Assembly (NCBI GenBank): GCA_030248135.1
Contig: JASANC010005296.1
Location: forward strand, 1-18,403
Length of the DNA: 18,403 bases
Direction: 5' to 3'
DNA from: Theristus sp. LFF4_11
Lineage: Eukaryota; Nematoda; Chromadorea; Monhysterida; Xyalidae
Under the pieces are notes generated by a model. It saw only the letters and a list, made by a program, of their open reading frames with translations. It had not been told where the DNA came from and did no database searches. A program made the position numbers and the translations under genes. The first letter of the stretch is position 1; the number at the start of each line of letters is the position of its first letter. Positions 10,963 through 18,403 of this stretch are shown here, one piece after another.

Positions 10963-11390
10963 AATTTTTAAGCACGAAATACATCTGAGCAGGCTGGAAA
11001 CGATACTAGATTTCTTGACACATACACAACTAGTACAAACTGCAACATTGATGCAGCGTTCGCTTTGGATTGCAGTGAGTTGGCTGAATTGTGCCATTTG
11101 ACACGAGGAAACGAGGAATCAAAAGAAGCAGCAGATAATGCAAGAACAATATAAATAGAAAAAACGACAATCACAGTTTTCACATTGTGAACGATGGCAA
11201 CACGGACAAAAAAAACTTGTTTGCTAAATTAGAACCATACATGCAATGAATACAAGGGAGGGAAACAATCAAGCAAATGAACACCGAAGAAAACGATTTG
11301 AGAATTTTTGAGAGCGAGTTTGCAACCAATTGCGTCGTCAGCCGCTGCCAAATATGCTGGTCAAAGGTCATAATATCCAAAACTAAGCAT

Positions 11391-14833
<3,443 letters not shown>

Positions 14834-15060
14834 TTTTCAAATCAAATCAATTTTGTTCGTCGTGCGTGGTTCGGCTCGAAACTTGAAAATAAATAGCGCT
14901 ATATTTTTTGATTTGCCTACCAAAACCCTCAAAAACCAAATTCTTCAAGAATGGTCGAGGAGAGCAGAGCAGGGGTTAATAACCTAAAGCTTCATTACTA
15001 AAGCGCACGCGCACGGCATCGGCATCCTGGCGCTTCTTTTTTAAAACGCACGCGCACGGG
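14834..15060. other. 5' flank of RNF121
   Basis: The promoter should be here, but no clear TATA box or initiator stands out. From about 15003 there is a short direct repeat: a GCACGCGCACGGCATCGGCAT-like string recurs about 44 bp later (near 15047) at the start of the tandem repeat region. Confidence 0.5.
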
Positions 15061-15181
15061 CATCGGCATGCTCATGCTCATGATCCACTAGCGCGCGTGC
15101 ACACGCTCCGGCCCCAACAAGAACTTGTTCAAAACGCAATTGTTCTGACATTTTCCTTCTTGAAAAGGCTTGGCTTGGCTT

Positions 15182-15738
15182 CAGTACCGTGGGCCCAAAA
15201 AAAATTTCGAGGGGGGGGGGGTATGGTACCGTGGGGGGGGGGGGGTGCCGACCAAAAAGTGAGGGGGGGGTCCAACCAATGGTAACGTGGGACCCCCCTG
15301 GGGGGGGTGCATTTTTTCAAAATTTTCTGTGGGGGGGGACCACCCCCCCCACCCCCCCATGATAATTTTTCGCTTAAATTTTGAAGGAAAAACGCTAAAT
15401 TTTGCTGCAAAATCGTTGAAATTACAATGAAGATGGTCAAGTTATCATATATTCAGCTTATATTATGGACTTTATAGACAAAAAATCATGATTTTCGAAA
15501 AAAATTTTAGGGTGTGCAGAAAATTTTGGGGGGGGGGGGGTGTCCGCCAGACAAAATTTCATGGGGTGGGGGGGTGTCGGCCAAATTTTCGAGGGGGGGG
15601 GGGGTACGATGGGGGGGGGGGTGCCCGGTTTTAGGGGGGGGGGTGGCACGGTGCCCCCCCCACCCCCCCAACCGACGGTCAAGGGTGCTCTGGGGGGGGG
15701 GGTGTAACCCCCACCCCCCCCCCCCGCCCACGGTACTG
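15182..15738. mobile_element. Family A MITE, copy 1, hAT-like, G-rich, uninterrupted
   Basis: 557 bp with perfect 13-bp terminal inverted repeats CAGTACCGTGGGC. It is flanked by the 8-bp TSD CTTGGCTT at 15174-15181 and 15739-15746. The interior is runs of G (some C) separated by AT cores such as CCAAATTTTCGAG. The terminal motif recurs inside near 15215 and 15281, as hAT subterminal repeats often do. No coding capacity. It carries the empty site for the family B insertion found in copy 2 (TA near 15440). Confidence 0.85.
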
Positions 15739-15746
15739 CTTGGCTT

Positions 15747-16746
15747 CAGTACCGTGGGCCCAAAAAAATTTCGAGGGGGGGTATGGTACCGTGGGGGGGT
15801 GCCGACCAAAAAGTGAGGGGGGGGGTCCAACCTATGGTAACGTGGGACCCCCCCCCAGGGGGGTCCCATGGGGGGGGGTGCATTTTTTCAAAATTTTCTG
15901 TGGGGGGGTCCACCCCCCCCACCCCCCCATGATAATTTTTCGCTTAAATTTTGAAGGAAAAACGCTAAATTTTGCTGCAAAATCGTTGAAATTACAATGA
16001 AGATGGTCAAGTTATCATATACCGTATTACCCCCATTAAACCCCCCCCCCACCATTAATCCCCCCCCACCAATAAACCTGCACCCCCCGACCAGTTTCAG
16101 AATATTCCCCCCCCCCCACAAATAATCCCCCATGGGGGTTAATTGGAAACCTGTTTGAAACACATACCCAGCGAATTCAGTGGCTGAATGCAGTGACATT
16201 GGTGAAATTGTGCTACCAAAGGCCCCAAATGGATGAGTTAATGGTAATTTCATTACAAAAGGCTGTTACAAAAGGAAATCTCTGTGAAAAGTAGAAGTTT
16301 CTGCAACTTTCTTGCCTGCCATGCAAGGTATTTTTGCCATTTTTCAACAAAACCCCACCCCTAGAAATTTTTGTATAATAAACCCCCCCCACCAATAATC
16401 CCCCCCCCACCAATAAACCCCCACCCCTAAAAGTCGCTGACGTATTAATCCCCCATGGGGGTTTATTGGGGGTAATACGGTATTCAGCTTATATTATGGA
16501 CTTTATAGACAAAAAATCATGATTTTCAAAAAAAATTTTAGGGTGTGCAGAAAATTTTGGGGGGGGGGTGTCCGCCAGACAAAATTTCATGGGGGGGTGG
16601 GGGTGTCGGCCAAATTTTCGAGGGGGGGGGGGTACGATGGGAAGGGTGCCCGGTTTTAGGGGGGGGGTGGCACGGTGCCCCCCCCCCCCCCCCCCACCCG
16701 ACGGTCTCGGGTGCTCTGGGGGGGGTGTACCCCGCCCACGGTACTG
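15747..16746. mobile_element. Family A MITE, copy 2, interrupted by family B
   Basis: Same perfect 13-bp TIRs as copy 1, same orientation, flanked by CTTGGCTT at 15739-15746 and 16747-16754. Without the inserted 459-bp family B element and its duplicated TA it is about 540 bp. It is closely similar to copy 1, with differences mostly in G-run lengths. Confidence 0.85.
16022..16480. mobile_element. Family B MITE, TA target duplication, inside family A copy 2
   Basis: 459 bp with terminal inverted repeats starting CCGTATTACCCCCA (then AATAAACCCCC with one indel). It is flanked by TA at 16020-16021 and 16481-16482. Family A copy 1 gives the empty site with a single TA. The ends hold repeated AATAAWCCCCCC words and a CCCCCATGGGGG palindrome. 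The TA duplication fits the Tc1/mariner/pogo group or another TA-targeting family. No coding capacity. Confidence 0.8.
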
Positions 16747-16754
16747 CTTGGCTT

Positions 16755-16812
16755 AGGTTAGGATTAGGTTAGGATCAGATTAGGCTTGGGATTAGGCTTT
16801 AGGATTAAGATT
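16755..16812 (+). repeat. Degenerate telomere-like TTAGG/TTAGGC repeats
   Basis: Repeated AGGTTAGGATTAGG words and ATTAGGCTTTAGG. This is interstitial and degenerate, not a chromosome end. A second such tract lies at about 16992-17075 in tandem unit 2. Confidence 0.6.
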
Positions 16813-16878
16813 TGAATCAGGTCTGTTTTAGCAATGTCCGACAACGAGCGTGTCGGTTTTTAGAAAAGAAGGGCAACC

Positions 16879-17119
16879 CATCGGCATGCTCATGCTCATG
16901 ATCCACTAGCGCGCGTGCACACGCTCCGGCCCCAACAAGAACTTGTTCAAAACGCAATTGTTCTTGCATCTTCCTTCTTGAAAAGGCTTGGCTTAGGTTA
17001 GGATTAGGTCAGGATTATGTTTAGCTTGGAATTAGGCTTTAGGACTAGGTTTTGGTTTAGGCTAGCTAGTTTAGGCAACGTCTGCCAACATCAGTGGTTT
17101 GTTAATTGTTTTAGTACGA
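16879..17119. repeat. Tandem repeat unit 2, uninterrupted (holds the empty site of family A)
   Basis: About 241 bp, closely similar in its first 116 bp to 15061-15181 and more diverged afterwards. At 16987-16994 it has a single CTTGGCTT followed directly by AGGTTAGGATTAGG. In unit 1 the same point carries the family A block. It also contains the second TTAGG-rich tract. Confidence 0.75.
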
Positions 17120-17336
17120 CAGGGTTTAAAAAAACAAAAATCGTCATTTTTTAATATTTTTTTTTAAAATCAAAGTTGTGCCAAATCAATCAGGGAGTTC
17201 GAAGAACCACATATGATATGCAAGCGCCTCCCGAATGACTCCCGTATGGCGGAACTTTGCAGATTTTATTTTGGTGGCCTCAATAACCCCTTTTCCAAAC
17301 CGTTACTATGCCTCTTCTTGTGTTTTGACCCCCAAA

Positions 17337-17927
17337 CAGGGGTCGAGCCCGATTTTTGGCAAATCCGAGGGGGGGGGTCCGCCCAAATTTGGGGGGGGGT
17401 CGTCCCGGGTGGGGGGGTCGACTGGGGTGGGGGGGGGGCTCCCGAGCGAGACCGAAAATTCTAGGGGGGGGGGGGGGGTCCGAGCGAGACCGAAAATTCT
17501 AGGGGGGTCGGACCAAAATTTTTTCTTGACGATGACATTGTCTGGGCAAAAAATGGCTAGTAGGGGTCGATTTGGTGGGGGGGGGGGGGGGGGGTTCCCG
17601 AGCGAGACCGAAAATTCTAGGGGGGGGGTCGGACCAAAAGTTGTTGCCTACAAATGAGAGAAATATATAGATATACAAAAGAAAATGTCTCCATCGAAAG
17701 TCAAAATCAAAGGGGGGGGTGGTCAGACGGTCAGGATTTGGTAGGGGGGGGGGGTTTGGAAGGTCGAAATCTGGGAGGGGGGGGGGTCTGCCCCCCCCCC
17801 CAAATTCGAGAGGGGGGTATTTTGACCAAAATTTGAGGGGGGGGGGGTTTGCCCGGGGGGGGGGGGGGGGGTGTCGACATGGTTGGGGGGGGGGGTGTAC
17901 CCCCCCACCCCCCCATCTCGACCCCTG
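17337..17927. mobile_element. Family D MITE, hAT-like, G-rich, nested in family C copy
   Basis: 591 bp with perfect 11-bp terminal inverted repeats CAGGGGTCGAG, flanked by the 8-bp TSD CCCCCAAA at 17329-17336 and 17928-17935. The intact family C copy has a single CCTCCAAA at the same point (14049-14056), a paralogous empty site. The CAGGG terminus and 8-bp TSD are typical of hAT. The interior is poly-G runs with AT cores, no transposase. Confidence 0.88.
17443..17640 (+). repeat. Internal direct repeats of family D (three copies)
   Basis: The string CGAGCGAGACCGAAAATTCT, followed by AG and a poly-G run, occurs at about 17443, 17480 and 17599. The second and third copies are followed by GTCGGACCAAAA. 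The copies are nearly identical apart from G-run length. Confidence 0.75.
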
Positions 17928-18006
17928 CCCCCAAAACGTCACCAATTGTCCCCACCCAGCTAAGGCTAAAGTGTAGACAATTTCCGTACACCCGAATTTT
18001 TGTTCG

Positions 18007-18052
18007 TCACTCCTGATTTTTTGTGTATAAAGTCCATAATATAAGCTGAATA
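18007..18052 (-). mobile_element. Family A fragment, inverted
   Basis: The reverse complement of this segment matches the family A interior at about 15438-15490 and 16481-16526 (ATTATGGACTTTATAGACAA and flanks). It ends exactly at the TA where family B is inserted in copy 2. Confidence 0.75.
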
Positions 18053-18403
18053 CGTATTACCCCCCAATAAACCCCCATGGGGATTAATACGTGAGCGACT
18101 TTTAGGGGTGGGGGTTTAAGGTGGGGGGGATTATTGGTGGGGGGGGGTTTATTATACAAAAATTTCTAGGGGTGGGGTTTTGTTGAAAATGGCAAAAATA
18201 CCTTGCATGGCAGGCAAGAAAGTTGCAGAAACTTCTACTTTTCACAGAGATTTCCTTCTGTAACAGCCTTTTGTAATGAAATTACCATTAACTCATCCAT
18301 TTGGGCCTTTGGTAGCACAATTAACTAATGTCACTGCATTCAGCCACTGAATTCGCTGGGTATGTGTTTCAACAGGTTTCCAATTAACCCCCATGGGGGA
18401 TTA
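18053..18403 (-). mobile_element. Family B MITE, inverted copy, cut by the window edge
   Basis: The reverse complement matches family B from 16480 back to about 16122, with few differences, including the AGGTATTTTTGCCATTTTTC region and the CCCCCATGGGGG palindrome. One C of the terminal repeat is missing. Roughly the last 100 bp would lie beyond the window. Confidence 0.8.

Larger units (their letters stand above)
15061..16878. repeat. Tandem repeat unit 1 (about 245 bp without insertions), interrupted by two family A elements
   Basis: 15061-15181 matches 16879-16994, and 16755-16878 matches about 16995-17119. Without the inserted block the unit is about 245 bp. Its right part is rich in TTAGG/TTAGGC-like words. 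The left flank carries one extra CTTGG compared with unit 2. Confidence 0.8.
17120..17980. mobile_element. Family C MITE, second copy, truncated and interrupted by family D
   Basis: 17120-17336 and 17936-17980 together match the first 40% or so of the complete element at 13819-14528, including its AACAAAAATCGTCATTTTT-type start and the CCTCCCGAATGACTCCCG segment. The far half is absent. From about 18007 the sequence matches the interior of family A in reverse. Confidence 0.75.

Noticed and set aside
16755..17075. A true chromosome end
   Set aside because: The TTAGG-like repeats are degenerate, short and followed by more unique and transposon sequence.
15182..17927. CRISPR-like array or classical satellite
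   Set aside because: The units vary in length and sequence, spacers are not unique inserts, and the blocks are bounded by transposon termini in a eukaryotic genome.
15097..17991. Gly- or Pro-rich open frames across the G/C runs
   Set aside because: They come from translating poly-G and poly-C tracts in the MITEs. Their frames change with run length and they lie inside elements defined by TIRs and TSDs.

Overview
This is eukaryotic, animal genomic DNA. Two multi-exon protein genes can be read through GT-AG introns, both on the minus strand. Most introns are short (about 60-130 bp) and many acceptors end in TTTTCAG or TTTCAG. The intron style and degenerate TTAGG/TTAGGC tracts near the right end hint at a nematode or another ecdysozoan, but the species cannot be fixed from this window.

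Layout, left to right. 1-2663: AT-rich non-coding DNA, best read as a large intron of the cadherin gene, which continues off the left edge. 2664-9444: the 5' part of a giant cadherin gene, ten exons on the minus strand. They encode a 17-residue signal peptide and about 16 extracellular cadherin (EC) repeats, 1,769 codons that join in frame. Repeat pattern and N-terminal layout resemble Dachsous. 9445-10956: spacer. 10957-14833: a complete eight-exon RNF121-type gene (346 residues, multi-pass membrane RING-H2 ubiquitin ligase), minus strand, upstream of the cadherin gene in the same direction. 14834-15060: its 5' flank.

15061-18403 is a dense cluster of small non-autonomous DNA transposons (MITEs), whose ends can be defined from terminal inverted repeats, target-site duplications and paralogous empty sites inside the window. 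Two copies of family A (15182-15738 and 15747-16746; 13-bp TIR, 8-bp TSD CTTGGCTT) stand head to tail, separated by one copy of the TSD, inside the first unit of a roughly 240-bp tandem duplication whose second unit keeps the empty site. The second family A copy is interrupted by family B (16022-16480; TIR CCGTATTACCCCC, TA TSD). Family C (13819-14528, 8-bp TSD ATCAATAC) sits in RNF121 intron 1; a truncated family C copy at 17120-17980 is split by family D (17337-17927; 11-bp TIR CAGGGGTCGAG, 8-bp TSD CCCCCAAA). A partial inverted copy of the family A plus B composite runs off the right edge.

The most unusual feature is the internal structure of families A, B and D: long runs of G or C separated by short AT cores, forming about 25-40-bp quasi-repeats shared by families with unrelated ends. 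The genes do not obviously act in one pathway. The cadherin would be a cell-surface adhesion and polarity protein. RNF121 acts in ER/Golgi quality control.
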